Shown here piece by piece: positions 1-8,734 of a DNA stretch of 64,000 bases. Within the stretch, counting starts at the first letter, position 1, and each line of letters starts with the position of its first letter. Position numbers and translations under genes: made by a program. A model generated the notes under the pieces. The model did not search any database. It saw only the letters and a program-made list of their open reading frames with translations, and was not told the DNA's origin. Source of the stretch: Bifidobacterium amazonense (GTDB lineage: Bacteria; Actinomycetota; Actinomycetes; Actinomycetales; Bifidobacteriaceae); contig NZ_JAFEJT020000004.1 in assembly GCF_018555435.2 (NCBI RefSeq), forward strand, positions 32,406 to 96,405, given 5' to 3'.

Positions 1-1
1 C

Positions 2-160
2 AGCCGCACCCAGCACGAGCGCCAGCTCGAAGCCGGACAGGAATATCTCTCCCTCGGCGGCAACGGCCTCGGCCACGCCCGTCATGAATGGCTCACCCAC
101 GACTACGAGCAACGCTGCAAAACCTGCGACTGGGACTACACCAAAACACACCACGAATGA
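2..160 (+). CDS. Phage protein, C-terminal fragment
   Basis: An open frame enters from the left edge and ends at a TGA at 158-160, so only about 52 C-terminal residues are visible. They are hydrophilic and contain a CxxC pair (CKTCDW) near the end, which could be half of a zinc-binding knuckle. The gene ends 12 bases before the holin start on the same strand, so it probably belongs to the late tail/lysis operon of the prophage. I do not recognise a family. The start lies outside the window. Confidence 0.5.
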   Translation, partial: SRTQHERQLEAGQEYLSLGGNGLGHARHEWLTHDYEQRCKTCDWDYTKTHHE

Positions 161-172
161 AAGGACCCCATC

Positions 173-613
173 ATGGCAGACCACGCCACCACAACCATCC
201 CCGGCCTGACACAGGCCCGCATCCAGGCCATCGCCGCCCTGGCCGTCAACCTCATCTCCACCATCAGCGCCGGCCTCGCGCTCGCCGGTCTCAACCCATT
301 GCCGTTCACGTCGGATCAGGTGTCCGCGGCTGTGTTGGGCGTGATCGCCGTGATCTCGGCCGTGTACAACTGGTGGACTCATAACGTGGTCACCGACGCC
401 GCGTACGAGGGCGCACAGGTGACTAATGCGATCAAGCTCGCGAAGCGGTCCGGCAACACGGCCGACCAGCCAGAGGTCAGCGAGGCCGTCGCGACCGACG
501 CCACGGATTCCGATGATGCCAATGGTTATGTCGTGCCGGCGTATGACGGATTCGGCATTCCAGCCACCGCGGAGGACGCCGCCGCACTGTCGGCCGACTA
601 TCCCGAGGAGTGA
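173..613 (+). CDS. Phage holin, SPP1-like family
   Basis: 146 residues. It would sit in the cytoplasmic membrane and open holes that release or activate the endolysin. After a polar N-terminus there are two hydrophobic segments, about residues 18-40 and 50-68, followed by YNWWTHN and a run with AAYEGAQVTNAIK. That ending is characteristic of SPP1-type holins (xhlB-like). The C-terminal 55 residues are acidic and longer than usual for the family. The TGA stop overlaps a possible GTG of the endolysin frame, the normal holin-lysin arrangement. An AAAGGA motif precedes the ATG. The family call rests on pattern recognition. Confidence 0.75.
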   Translation: MADHATTTIPGLTQARIQAIAALAVNLISTISAGLALAGLNPLPFTSDQVSAAVLGVIAVISAVYNWWTHNVVTDAAYEGAQVTNAIKLAKRSGNTADQPEVSEAVATDATDSDDANGYVVPAYDGFGIPATAEDAAALSADYPEE

Positions 614-615
614 GC

Positions 616-1437
616 ATGACCACGATCCGGGAGGACATCGTCAATCAGGGGCATGGGTACCTTTCCCCTGTGTACTTCGCGGTCCACTCGACGGCGAATC
701 CGGGAGCCACGGCCCGTAACCACCGGGATCTATGGAGCCGTAACTATGATTACGCGGTCCACCTGGTGTCCGATTGGACCGACGCGTACCATTGCGTGCC
801 CTACAACCGTCTGTGCTGGCAGGTCGGCAACGGCAACGCGACCTGCGAGGGGCTGGAGATCTGCGAAGCCACCAACGCTGCGGACTTCGCCAAGGGCATT
901 CAGATCGCGGCCGAAGTGGTTGCGCAGCGTCTCAAGGCCCATGGTTGGAGCGTGGACCGCATGCACCCGCACCAGTGGTTCTCCCGAACCTATGGTGGGT
1001 CGGACCATACGGACCCCATGCCGTATTTCACTCGCTACGGATACTCATGGGACAAATTCGTTAACCTCGTCAAGCAGAAACTGAATGGAGATGACATGGC
1101 AATCAGCAAGGATGATCTGTACAACATCGCGATGAGCGTGTGGACGTTCGCACCCAAGGGCTCGTCGAACAAACAGCCGTACGGCAATCCGTACGAGACT
1201 CTGAAACGCGTCACGAGAGGCGGAGGTCACGCGTACGCGACCAAGAACAGCAAGACAGGAAAGACCGGCGGGATCTGGTGGCTCACGCCCACCCTCGAAC
1301 GCCACGGGTTCGGCACTTGGGCCGAATGGGAGGCATTCTGCAAGGCCAACGACATGGCCACCAGCAACTACACCATCCTCACCGAGACTGAGAGCAACAA
1401 CCTCGTCCAGTTCCTCAGCCGAGCGGCAAAAGAATAG
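616..1437 (+). CDS. Phage endolysin, N-acetylmuramoyl-L-alanine amidase type
   Basis: About 273 residues. Residues 1-160 look like an amidase_2/PGRP domain that cuts the bond between muramic acid and the stem peptide. Likely zinc ligands are the His of AVHST near the start, the His of RMHPHQWF and the region YGGSDHTDPMPYF. The C-terminal 100 residues contain MAISKDDLYNIAMSVW and WWLTPTLERHGFGTW and probably bind the cell wall; I cannot name that domain. I chose ATG at 616 because GAGGAG at 605-610 is correctly spaced for it. A GTG at 610 overlapping the holin stop is the alternative. No signal peptide is seen, so release would depend on the holin. Confidence 0.8.
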   Translation: MTTIREDIVNQGHGYLSPVYFAVHSTANPGATARNHRDLWSRNYDYAVHLVSDWTDAYHCVPYNRLCWQVGNGNATCEGLEICEATNAADFAKGIQIAAEVVAQRLKAHGWSVDRMHPHQWFSRTYGGSDHTDPMPYFTRYGYSWDKFVNLVKQKLNGDDMAISKDDLYNIAMSVWTFAPKGSSNKQPYGNPYETLKRVTRGGGHAYATKNSKTGKTGGIWWLTPTLERHGFGTWAEWEAFCKANDMATSNYTILTETESNNLVQFLSRAAKE

Positions 1438-1450
1438 CCAATACACCACA

Positions 1451-1487
1451 CCGCCCCGCACTCTCCGCAATGGAGGGCGCGGGGCGG
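1451..1487 (+). terminator. Hairpin after the endolysin
   Basis: CCGCCCCGC pairs with GCGGGGCGG across a loop that contains a second short stem (CTCC/GGAG). It lies 14 bases after the endolysin stop and is followed by TATTTGCGTTT, a weak T-rich tail. It probably ends the phage late transcript. It could also act on the convergent HTH gene. Confidence 0.65.
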
Positions 1488-1524
1488 TATTTGCGTTTCG
1501 GACAGTTTGTCGCGGATCCCGCCC

Positions 1525-1866
1525 TTACTGATCGGCGTCCGCGTAGTAGAGGATCCTGCCGTCGGTCTGTTCGCTGATACGTTGGGCGATGATCCGATGC
1601 CAGGCTGCGGGCTTGTCGTCCGGTGATTCCGCGTCCACTCGTGGCACCGGTATCGCGTCCGCCCGTTCATCGACACCTTCCCCCACCAGCCGGTCGAACA
1701 AATTCCTGAGCCCGGTGAGGTCGGCGGCGAGATCGTCCGGCACCCGCCTGTCCCGCTCCCAACGTTTGACGCTGTACTCGGCCACGCCCCACCGGCCGGC
1801 GAGCCATTTCGTGGTCAATCCCATGCTCTCGCGCAGGCATTTGCATTCCGCTGGACTCATGTTCAT
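1525..1866 (-). CDS. Small HTH regulator, YdiL/Aca2-like (DUF1870-like)
   Basis: 113 residues. The first 55 form a helix-turn-helix: MSPAECKCLRESMG, then WLAGRWGVAEYSVKRWERDRR and VPDDLAADL. This layout resembles the YdiL/Aca2 group, in which an ExWRxWExG-like recognition helix is followed by P(D)xxxxxL. The C-terminal half is polar and unrecognised. The gene is convergent with the phage lysis operon. No Shine-Dalgarno sequence precedes the ATG at 1866. An extended -10 (TG-C-TATGAT, 1869-1874 on the complement) would start transcription near 1862, so the second ATG at 1860 may begin a leaderless message. A palindrome overlaps the -35/spacer region. Autoregulation is inferred; the family assignment is by motif only. 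Confidence 0.6.
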   Translation of the reverse strand: MNMSPAECKCLRESMGLTTKWLAGRWGVAEYSVKRWERDRRVPDDLAADLTGLRNLFDRLVGEGVDERADAIPVPRVDAESPDDKPAAWHRIIAQRISEQTDGRILYYADADQ

Positions 1867-1881
1867 GAATCATAGCACAAA

Positions 1882-1900
1882 CGGTTATAAATAGTAACCG
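1882..1900. promoter_or_regulatory. Palindrome upstream of the HTH gene, candidate operator
   Basis: CGGTTA (1882-1887) and TAACCG (1895-1900) form a perfect 6-bp inverted repeat with a 7-base spacer. It lies 15 bases upstream of the HTH start codon and overlaps the expected -35 and spacer of its promoter. This is where an autorepressor would bind. Confidence 0.5.
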
Positions 1901-1939
1901 ACACGTCGCGGTGAATCTTGGACAACAAATCCCACCCCG

Positions 1940-1961
1940 TGCCCACATTTTGCCCACATTT
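1940..1961. repeat. Tandem 11-bp repeat, candidate integrase arm-type site
   Basis: TGCCCACATTT occurs twice head to tail (1940-1950 and 1951-1961), about 105 bases from the tRNA-Pro 3' end on the prophage side. Repeats of this TGCCCACA type are familiar next to attachment sites of actinobacterial tyrosine-integrase elements, where they act as arm sites. Function here is inferred from position. Confidence 0.5.
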
Positions 1962-2008
1962 TTCGTAAAACACGGCTAAAAAACATTAAAAACAGTTAAT
2001 AGCAAAAA

Positions 2009-2042
2009 GCCGCTCTGCCCTACTCCCGTAAGGCAAAGCGGC
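2009..2042 (-). terminator. Terminator of tRNA-Pro
   Basis: On the minus strand a GCCGCT/AGCGGC stem extended by GGCA/TGCC after one mismatch is followed by TTTTTGC. It begins 23 bases after the tRNA-Pro 3' end, as expected for a factor-independent terminator. Confidence 0.75.
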
Positions 2043-2065
2043 CTATTCCCAACCCTCTCAAAGAG

Positions 2066-2140
<75 letters not shown>

Positions 2141-2157
2141 ATGACTGATTATTCACG

Positions 2158-2215
2158 TCGTGTCTGAGTGGGAAAAACACCGGAGGTGTTACCGTCATCG
2201 TGTCTAATCGTGTCT
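2158..2215. repeat. Three direct TCGTGTCT repeats between the two att cores
   Basis: TCGTGTCT occurs at 2158-2165, 2198-2205 and 2208-2215, all in the same orientation, inside the 161-base segment between the two 49-bp cores. The spacing and position suit arm-type integrase or excisionase binding sites left by an integrative element. No open reading frame is evident in the segment. Confidence 0.5.
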
Positions 2216-2301
2216 GTCTTCAATTATACAGCTTTCGCCGTTGGCCCTCAGCCCAGTTGGCAGTAGACCTCAGGTCCGGTGTCACTCAGTCCGACTGAGT
2301 A

Positions 2302-2350
<49 letters not shown>

Positions 2351-2506
2351 TGTTGCATCGCGCAACAGTGGAATAAGTTACCAGACGAATCGGAAAACGC
2401 AAATCGGCGTGTTCCCGCCGGCGTGTTCCCGCCGATCGCACGATATCCCGGCGGAGAGGACATCCACACACCGTCCTCACGTACCAAGTACGACCCGTGA
2501 TACGCC

Positions 2507-2546
2507 GAGCGGCCCGTATGGCAACGCATAGCCATACGGGCCGCTC
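2507..2546. terminator. Perfect 16-bp hairpin downstream of cmk-der
   Basis: GAGCGGCCCGTATGGC (2507-2522) is exactly complementary to 2531-2546, with an 8-base loop. It lies 65 bases beyond the cmk-der stop. There is no T-run on either side, so it is a strong U-less hairpin rather than a textbook terminator. Confidence 0.6.
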
Positions 2547-2610
2547 TCGTCACAGCGCCGGCTTCAGATGGCGACGGCCGAGCGGACCATCGCCGTAACC
2601 GTCGCCACCG

Positions 2611-4746
2611 CTACTTGCGCTTCTTCTTTTCGCGGATGTTCACCGAGATCTGAATCGGCGAACCTTCGAAGCCGAACTCCTCGCGCAGCGAGCGCTCCAG
2701 ATAGCGGCGATAGCCGTGCTCAAGGAAGCCGGTGGCGAAGATCACGAAGCGCGGCGGGCGCGTCGAGGCCTGCGTGGCGAACAGGATGCGGGGCTGCTTG
2801 CCGCCGCGCAGCGGGTGCGGGTGCGCGGCCTGGATCTGGCCGAGGAACGCGTTGAGCTTGCCGGTGGGGATGCGCTTGTCCCACGAGTCGAGCGCCTCGC
2901 GCATGGCTCGCGCCAGACGGTTCGTATGCCAGCCGGTCTTGGCCGACAGGTTCACTCGCGAGGCCCATGTCACGCGTTCGAACTCGGTCTTCCACAGACG
3001 TTCCATGCGCTGGCGGCCGAACTCGTCCATGAGATCCCACTTGTTGAACACAAGCACGATCGCACGGCCCGCGTCCACGGCGGAGCTCATGACCTTGAGA
3101 TCCTGGTCGGAGATCGGCTGGGAGGCGTCGAACAGCACGAGCGCCAGTTCGGAGCGTTCGATCGCGGCCTGCGTGCGCAGCGACGAATAGTATTCCGCGC
3201 CGGACAGCTTGTGCAGGCGGCGCTTGATGCCGGCCGTGTCGATGAACAGCCAGTCCTCGCCGTCGACGCGGACGATCTCGTCGACCGGATCGCGCGTGGT
3301 GCCGGCCAGATCGTTGACGACCGTACGCTCCTCATGCGCCAGCTGGTTGAGCAGAGACGACTTGCCGACGTTCGGCCGTCCGACGAGCGCGACGCGGCGC
3401 AGGTTGGTCGGGGTGAGGAAGCCGGAGGTCTTCTCCGCCTTCTTCAGCGAGTCGATGGCCTCGTCGAGCAGGTCACCCACTCCCCTGCCGTGCATGGCGG
3501 AGATCGAATGCGGCTCGCCTAGGCCGAGCTTCCAGAATTCGGCGGCCATGTATTCGCTGGCCGCGTCGTCGATCTTGTTGACGGCGAGCGTGACCGGCTT
3601 GCCGGATGCGCGAAGCAGCTTGACGATACGCTCGTCGGTGTCGGTCAGGCCGACCGAACCGTCGACGACGAAGACGACCGCGTCGGACAGCTGCATCGCG
3701 ATCTGCGCCTGGGAGGCGATCGCCGAGTCGATGCCTTCGACGTCGGCCTCCCAGCCGCCGGTGTCGACGAGTTTGAAGTCGGTGCCGGCCCATTCCGCGT
3801 CGTAGCTGACGCGGTCGCGTGTCACACCCGGCGTGTCCTCGACGACGGCGGCGCGCCGGCCGAGGATGCGGTTGACGAGCGTGGACTTGCCGACGTTCGG
3901 TCGTCCGATCACGGCGAGCACGCCGACCTGCTTGGGACCATCGCCCCGGTCGGAGGCGGACAGTCCGCGGCTGGCGACGAGCGCCTCGTCGGCCTCGTCC
4001 AGATCGTAGTCGTCGAGGTTGGCGACATACTGCTCGTACTCCTGCTCCTCGATCGCATCCTCGACCATGCCGATGAGCGCGTCGAGCGTCTGTTCGAAAT
4101 CGAGGTCCGAATTGTCGAGCGTGGTGACGCCGTCGGCGGCGGTCATGAAGCTCGTCACCTTCGAATCGGCCTTGTCGCGGGCGGCGACGTCGTCGGAGCC
4201 GACCGAGCCGGCGGCGACGGCCTGTCCGGAACGACGGGCCTGACGCACCTCCTCGCGGGCGGTGAGCAGCACACGCACTTCGGCGTCGGGGGCCACGACC
4301 GTGGTGATGTCCCGGCCCTCGGCCACGATGCCGCGTCCCTCGGAGAACGAGTCGACCGCGGATTCGCGCATGATGAGGGCCCGCTGAGCGGCGACGAGCA
4401 CGTGCCGCACGGGCACGATGCCGGACACCTTCGAGACATGGGACGAGACCTCGGACGAACGGATCGCGTCGCTGATGTCCTCGCCGTCGGCGAACACGCG
4501 CGCGTCGTCCGGATCGACGGAGATGTCGAAGTGATCGTCGGTGAAGAATTCGCCCACGGTTTCGGTGACGAGCTGCTCGTCGACCGGTGCGGCGTCGAGA
4601 TCGATGCCGCGGTGCAGGCACCACCATGCGCACGCACGGTACATGGCGCCCGTGTCAAGGTAGGCGAATCCGAAGTATTTGGCCAGCGCCTTGGACGTGG
4701 AGGACTTGCCCACGCCGGCGGGGCCGTCGATGGCGACGCGGATCAC
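2611..4746 (-). CDS. cmk-der: Bifunctional cytidylate kinase / GTPase Der
   Basis: 711 residues. The N-terminal 235 or so are cytidylate kinase, which phosphorylates CMP and dCMP, with P-loop GPAGVGKSS (8-16), DTGAMYR and EGRDI. A linker of about 40 acidic residues leads to Der, the ribosome-assembly GTPase with two G domains: GRPNVGKST near 279 with DTGG and NKID, and GRPNVGKSS near 453 with DTAG and NKWD. A KH-like C-terminus ends in a lysine-rich tail. I take GTG at 4746, which overlaps the stop of the upstream pseudouridine synthase (GTGA) and starts directly at the kinase fold. A longer in-frame extension has no homology. The fusion is known in bifidobacteria; elsewhere the genes are usually separate. 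Confidence 0.95.
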   Translation of the reverse strand: MIRVAIDGPAGVGKSSTSKALAKYFGFAYLDTGAMYRACAWWCLHRGIDLDAAPVDEQLVTETVGEFFTDDHFDISVDPDDARVFADGEDISDAIRSSEVSSHVSKVSGIVPVRHVLVAAQRALIMRESAVDSFSEGRGIVAEGRDITTVVAPDAEVRVLLTAREEVRQARRSGQAVAAGSVGSDDVAARDKADSKVTSFMTAADGVTTLDNSDLDFEQTLDALIGMVEDAIEEQEYEQYVANLDDYDLDEADEALVASRGLSASDRGDGPKQVGVLAVIGRPNVGKSTLVNRILGRRAAVVEDTPGVTRDRVSYDAEWAGTDFKLVDTGGWEADVEGIDSAIASQAQIAMQLSDAVVFVVDGSVGLTDTDERIVKLLRASGKPVTLAVNKIDDAASEYMAAEFWKLGLGEPHSISAMHGRGVGDLLDEAIDSLKKAEKTSGFLTPTNLRRVALVGRPNVGKSSLLNQLAHEERTVVNDLAGTTRDPVDEIVRVDGEDWLFIDTAGIKRRLHKLSGAEYYSSLRTQAAIERSELALVLFDASQPISDQDLKVMSSAVDAGRAIVLVFNKWDLMDEFGRQRMERLWKTEFERVTWASRVNLSAKTGWHTNRLARAMREALDSWDKRIPTGKLNAFLGQIQAAHPHPLRGGKQPRILFATQASTRPPRFVIFATGFLEHGYRRYLERSLREEFGFEGSPIQISVNIREKKKRK

Positions 4747-5519
4747 AGGCCCACCGCCTTCGACAGGGAACGGACCTCGGTCTGCGAGAGCACGCGGTAG
4801 GAACCGGGCTTGATCTCGCCGAGCTTGATCGGGCCGATCTGCGTGCGTACGAGGCGCTTGACCGGGAAGCCGATCGAGCCGAAGATGCGGCGCACGATGC
4901 GGTTCTTGCCGGAGTGCAGCACGACCTTGACGATCGTGGTGTCGCGGTTCGAATCGATGATCGCGCAGTGGTCGAGCTTGATCCAGCCGTCGTCGAGCTG
5001 CACGCCGGTGGTGACGAGGCGGCGGCACACGGTGCCGCTGATCTTGCCTTCGATCGTGGCGATGTAGGTCTTTTCGACCTCGTACTTGGGGTGCATGACG
5101 TGCTGGCTGAGCTCGCCGTCGTTCGTCATGAGGATGAGGCCTTCCGAATCGTAGTCCAGTCGGCCCATGTGGAAGATACGCTCGTATTTGTCGCCCACGA
5201 TGTCACGCAGCGTGTAGCGGCCCTTCGGGTCCTCCATCGCGCTCAGAACGCGCTTGGGCTTGTTGAGCGCCAACGTGACGTGGTTCGGGTTGATGCGCAC
5301 GCGCGAACCGTCGACGCGCACCTGCTGGTGCTCGAGATCGACGCGGGTGCCGAGCTCGGTGACCAGTTCACCGTCGACCTCGACACGGCCGTCGGTGATC
5401 ATTTCCTCGCATTTGCGGCGGGAGCCGAATCCGGCCTGGGCAAGGATCTTCTGCAGGCGGACGGCGTTGCGATCATCATGGATATGCGCCTTCTCGGCGC
5501 GGGAATATGCGTTTGGCAT
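4743..5519 (-). CDS. rRNA pseudouridine synthase, RluB/RsuA family
   Basis: 258 residues. It isomerises a uridine in rRNA to pseudouridine, probably in 23S rRNA as RluB does. An S4 RNA-binding domain ([22 protein letters not shown], about residues 18-65) is followed by the catalytic domain. [17 protein letters not shown] carries the nucleophilic Asp, and KTYIATIEG and [19 protein letters not shown] are family motifs. The stop codon overlaps the GTG of cmk-der, so the two are translationally coupled, a linkage common in Gram-positive bacteria together with scpA/scpB. The exact rRNA position cannot be told from sequence. Confidence 0.9.
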   Translation of the reverse strand: MPNAYSRAEKAHIHDDRNAVRLQKILAQAGFGSRRKCEEMITDGRVEVDGELVTELGTRVDLEHQQVRVDGSRVRINPNHVTLALNKPKRVLSAMEDPKGRYTLRDIVGDKYERIFHMGRLDYDSEGLILMTNDGELSQHVMHPKYEVEKTYIATIEGKISGTVCRRLVTTGVQLDDGWIKLDHCAIIDSNRDTTIVKVVLHSGKNRIVRRIFGSIGFPVKRLVRTQIGPIKLGEIKPGSYRVLSQTEVRSLSKAVGL

Positions 5520-5801
5520 CGTTCTCCCAACGTGGCCTTGCGTACGTGGTATGTACGCCCGTTACTGATTATTCCTAAATGCAACATCATGCGAACATCG
5601 GCTTGCATGATGGACATGGTTATGATAACGGCTCCCCTAGTCCGTCCGCGAGTCGCTCGCCTCATGTCGTGTCGCGTGCCGCATTGCACGGAGGACCCTT
5701 CCGGACCGGGCCATCGCCGGGGCGGGCGCAGCGGTAGCTGGTACTATGACAGTCGTCCGGCGGGCGCATCCCGCGACGACGATATCTAAAGAGGATTGAT
5801 T

Positions 5802-6824
5802 ATGACAGCTTTCGAAGCACAAGACGTTTACGGGGAGCCCTCCGCGCGGGACGCGGCGTCCCAGCCTGTGACGACCGACGAGACGACGGTCGAGTCCGGC
5901 CGTCCCGCGACTCCTCTGGCAGTCCGTGCGCTGGCCGAACTGGCCGGCTCGTTCCTGGTCTGCTTCGCGCTCTATGCGATCGGCTCGTTCGGCACATCCA
6001 TCTACGGCGCGAACATGGCGTTCATCGCCGTGGGTACGGCGCTGGCGTACGCCGGGGTGACCATGCTGCTGTCCGGCGTGTCCGACGCGCAGCTGAATCC
6101 CGCGGTGACGCTCGCCTCGGTGCTGGTGTCCAGGACTCCGGCGATCGACGGCGTCGCGTATGTCGTCGCGCAGGTCGTCGGCGCGATCGGCGCCGGCGCC
6201 GTGCTGCGGTTCATGCTGCCCACGTCCAGCTCGATCGCCGAGAAGGTGTGGCTCACCCCTGCCGTCAACGGTTATGCGGAGGGTTCCGTCTCCTATTCGA
6301 CGGTGAATTCCGTGGGCATCAGCTTCGGCATCACGATGGCCATCGTCGTCGAGGTGGTCGCCTCGCTGATCATCGTCGGCACCTCGCTGCGCCGGTTCGC
6401 AAGCTCCACGAGCGGCACGGCGGCGATGGGCGTCGCCTACGGCGTCGGCGCGGCGATCACCTATCCGATCACGGGCGCGGCGCTCAACCCGGCCCGTGCC
6501 ACCGGCATCGCGCTGTTCGCGCAGGGTCAGGGGCTGACCGTCGAACCGCTCGGCCAGCTGTGGGTGTTCTGGGTGTGCCCGGTGCTGGCGGCCGCCGTGG
6601 TCTCGCTGGCGATGATCGTCGCCCAGATGGCGCAGTCGGCCAAGCATAAGCGGACGGCCGCGCCGGATGACGCGGCCGTCGCTGGAGATGCCGCCGAGAC
6701 CGCCGGCGCGTCGCAGGATGGCGAGACCGGCTTCGAAGGTTCAGACGAGCATGTATATGGCGAGGTAGCTGGCCAGCAGGCCGACGCCCAGAGCGATGCC
6801 GATGAAGGAGTCGAACGCCACTGA
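5802..6824 (+). CDS. MIP-family channel (aquaporin/glyceroporin-like)
   Basis: 340 residues. It would form a membrane channel for water or small neutral solutes. A polar 40-residue N-terminus precedes six membrane segments. The two NPA half-helices are present: LNPAVTLAS near residue 100 and LNPARATG near 230. The C-terminal 70 residues are an acidic Ala/Asp/Glu tail. The ATG at 5802 follows AAAGAGG at a good distance. The last 84 coding bases overlap, tail to tail, the end of the DUF3017 gene on the other strand. The 281-base gap before it, shared with the divergent rluB-like gene, should hold both promoters. Substrate is not predictable from what I can see. Confidence 0.85.
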   Translation: MTAFEAQDVYGEPSARDAASQPVTTDETTVESGRPATPLAVRALAELAGSFLVCFALYAIGSFGTSIYGANMAFIAVGTALAYAGVTMLLSGVSDAQLNPAVTLASVLVSRTPAIDGVAYVVAQVVGAIGAGAVLRFMLPTSSSIAEKVWLTPAVNGYAEGSVSYSTVNSVGISFGITMAIVVEVVASLIIVGTSLRRFASSTSGTAAMGVAYGVGAAITYPITGAALNPARATGIALFAQGQGLTVEPLGQLWVFWVCPVLAAAVVSLAMIVAQMAQSAKHKRTAAPDDAAVAGDAAETAGASQDGETGFEGSDEHVYGEVAGQQADAQSDADEGVERH

Positions 6825-7025
6825 GCGTACCTTCCATGGGCTGCGTTCGCGCAGAATGAGACGCAGCAGCCCGGTGACGATGGCCGCAACCGCGATGATC
6901 ACGGTTGCGGCCATCGTGTATCCGAGGGCGGCGACGGCCACGGCGACCACCACGACGGCGCCGACGAGCCATTCGAACCATGGCTTGCCTTCGTGCGCCT
7001 CGGAGACGAACGGATGGTCATGCAT
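6741..7025 (-). CDS. DUF3017-like small membrane protein
   Basis: 94 residues with three hydrophobic stretches (about 20-38, 40-58 and 76-93). The order purH then DUF3017 downstream on one strand, together with size and topology, fits the actinobacterial DUF3017 family. Its role is unknown. The ATG at 7025 follows GAAAGG. Its C-terminal 28 codons lie antisense to the aquaporin tail, so one sequence is coding on both strands there. The gap to purH is 80 bases, so cotranscription is likely. Confidence 0.75.
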   Translation of the reverse strand: MHDHPFVSEAHEGKPWFEWLVGAVVVVAVAVAALGYTMAATVIIAVAAIVTGLLRLILRERSPWKVRSVAFDSFIGIALGVGLLASYLAIYMLV

Positions 7026-7105
7026 GATGCCGCCTTTCTCGGGGCCGGCCGGCGACCGAGGGAAGGGCTGCGGACGCCGGCCGGTGATGGATCTGGAGTG
7101 GATCA

Positions 7106-8734
7106 GTGGAAGAAGTGGCGGGTGCCGGTCAGGTACATGGTCACGCCGGCCTGCTTGGCGGCCTCGATCACTTCCTCGTCGCGGATGGAGCCGCCGGGCT
7201 GCACGATCGCCTTCACGCCGGCCTTGATGAGGATCTCGGCGCCGTCGGCGAACGGGAAGAACGCGTCGGACGCGGCCACGGAGCCGGTGGCGCGATCGGC
7301 GCCGTCGGCCAGCGTGTTGGCGCGCTCGACCGCGAGGTTGCACGAGTCGACGCGGTTGACCTGGCCCATGCCGATGCCGACCGTCGCCTGATCGTGCGCG
7401 AGCAGGATCGCGTTCGACTTGACGCAGCGGATCGCACGCCAGGCGAACAGCAGATCGTTGAGCGTGTCAGCGTCGGCCGGCTCGCCGGACACGAGCTTCC
7501 AGCCGTTCGGGTCGTCGCCGGGGGCGTCGATGAGATCGGTGGTCTGCACGAGCAGGCCGCCGTCGATCTGACGGATCTGCTCATGGCCCTTCGGCGGCTC
7601 GGCCACCTTGAGGATGCGCAGGTTCTTCTTCTTGGTCTGCAGCAGTTCGAGGGCCTCCGGATCGTAGGAGGGGGCCACGATGACCTCGGTGAAGATCGGG
7701 CGCACGCTCTCCGCCATCTCGAGGGTGACGGTGGTGTTGCAGGCGATCACGCCGCCGTACGCGCTCATCGGATCGCAGGCGTGAGCCTTCTTGTGCGCCT
7801 CGGCGGCGGTGGCGCCGATCGCCAGGCCGCACGGGTTGTTGTGCTTGACGACGGCGACGGCGATCTGCGGGGCGAAGTCCCACACGGCGCGCCATGCGGC
7901 GTCGGCGTCCACGTAGTTGTTGTAGCTCATCGGCTTGCCGCCGAGCTGTTCGGCGTGGGCGAAGCCGTCGCGGTGCAGCGGGTCGATGTACAGCGCGGCC
8001 TGCTGGTGCGGGTTTTCGCCGTAGCGCAGCACGTGTGCGCGATCCCACGTGCGGGTGAACGCCGCCGGGAACTTGGCGTCGTCGACGGGAGCGTTCTGGT
8101 CGTCATGCTCGGTTTCGTCGACGGTGTCCGGCTTCGGCCAATGCTTCGACGTCCATTCGTTGATCGTCGCATCGTATGCGGCGGTGTGAGCGAACGCCTT
8201 GGCGGCAAGCCAACGGCGTTCCGCAAGGTCGAAGCCGCGGCCGTCGGCCACGCGCTCTGCGACCAGCGCATAGTCGGCCGGATCGGTGACGATCGCGACG
8301 GTGGCGCTGTTCTTGGCCGCGCCGCGGACCATGGACGGGCCGCCGATGTCGATCTTTTCGATCGTGGCCGCCTCGTCCGCGCCGGAGCGCACGGTGTCGG
8401 CGAACGGATAGAGGTTGACGACCACGAGGTCGAACGGCTTGATGCCGAGCTGCTCGAGCTGGGCGACGTGGTCGGGATTGGTCATATCGGCGAGGATGCC
8501 GGCATGGATGTGCGGGTCCAGCGTCTTGACGCGGCCGTCAAGGCTTTCCGGGAAGCCGGTGACCTGGGAGACCTCGGTCACGTCCACGCCCAGTTCGGCG
8601 AGCTTCTTCGCCGTGGAGCCGGTGGAGACCACTTCGACGCCGGCCTTGATGAAGGCCTGGGCAAGGACTTCGATGCCTTCCTTATGGAAGACGGATACCA
8701 GTGCCCGTCGTATTGGTCGGCTCGTGTTCGTCAT
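7106..8734 (-). CDS. purH: AICAR transformylase / IMP cyclohydrolase
   Basis: 542 residues. It carries out the last two steps of purine synthesis: formyl transfer from 10-formyl-THF to AICAR, then ring closure to IMP. The N-terminal cyclohydrolase domain (about 1-200) contains [22 protein letters not shown] and VNLYPF. The C-terminal transformylase domain contains [20 protein letters not shown]-region equivalents and the terminal LTGTRHFFH. The ATG at 8734 has an excellent AAGGAGGA. The start overlaps the end of the PerM-like gene by 53 bases, so it is coupled to the sucCD-perM transcript. Confidence 0.97.
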
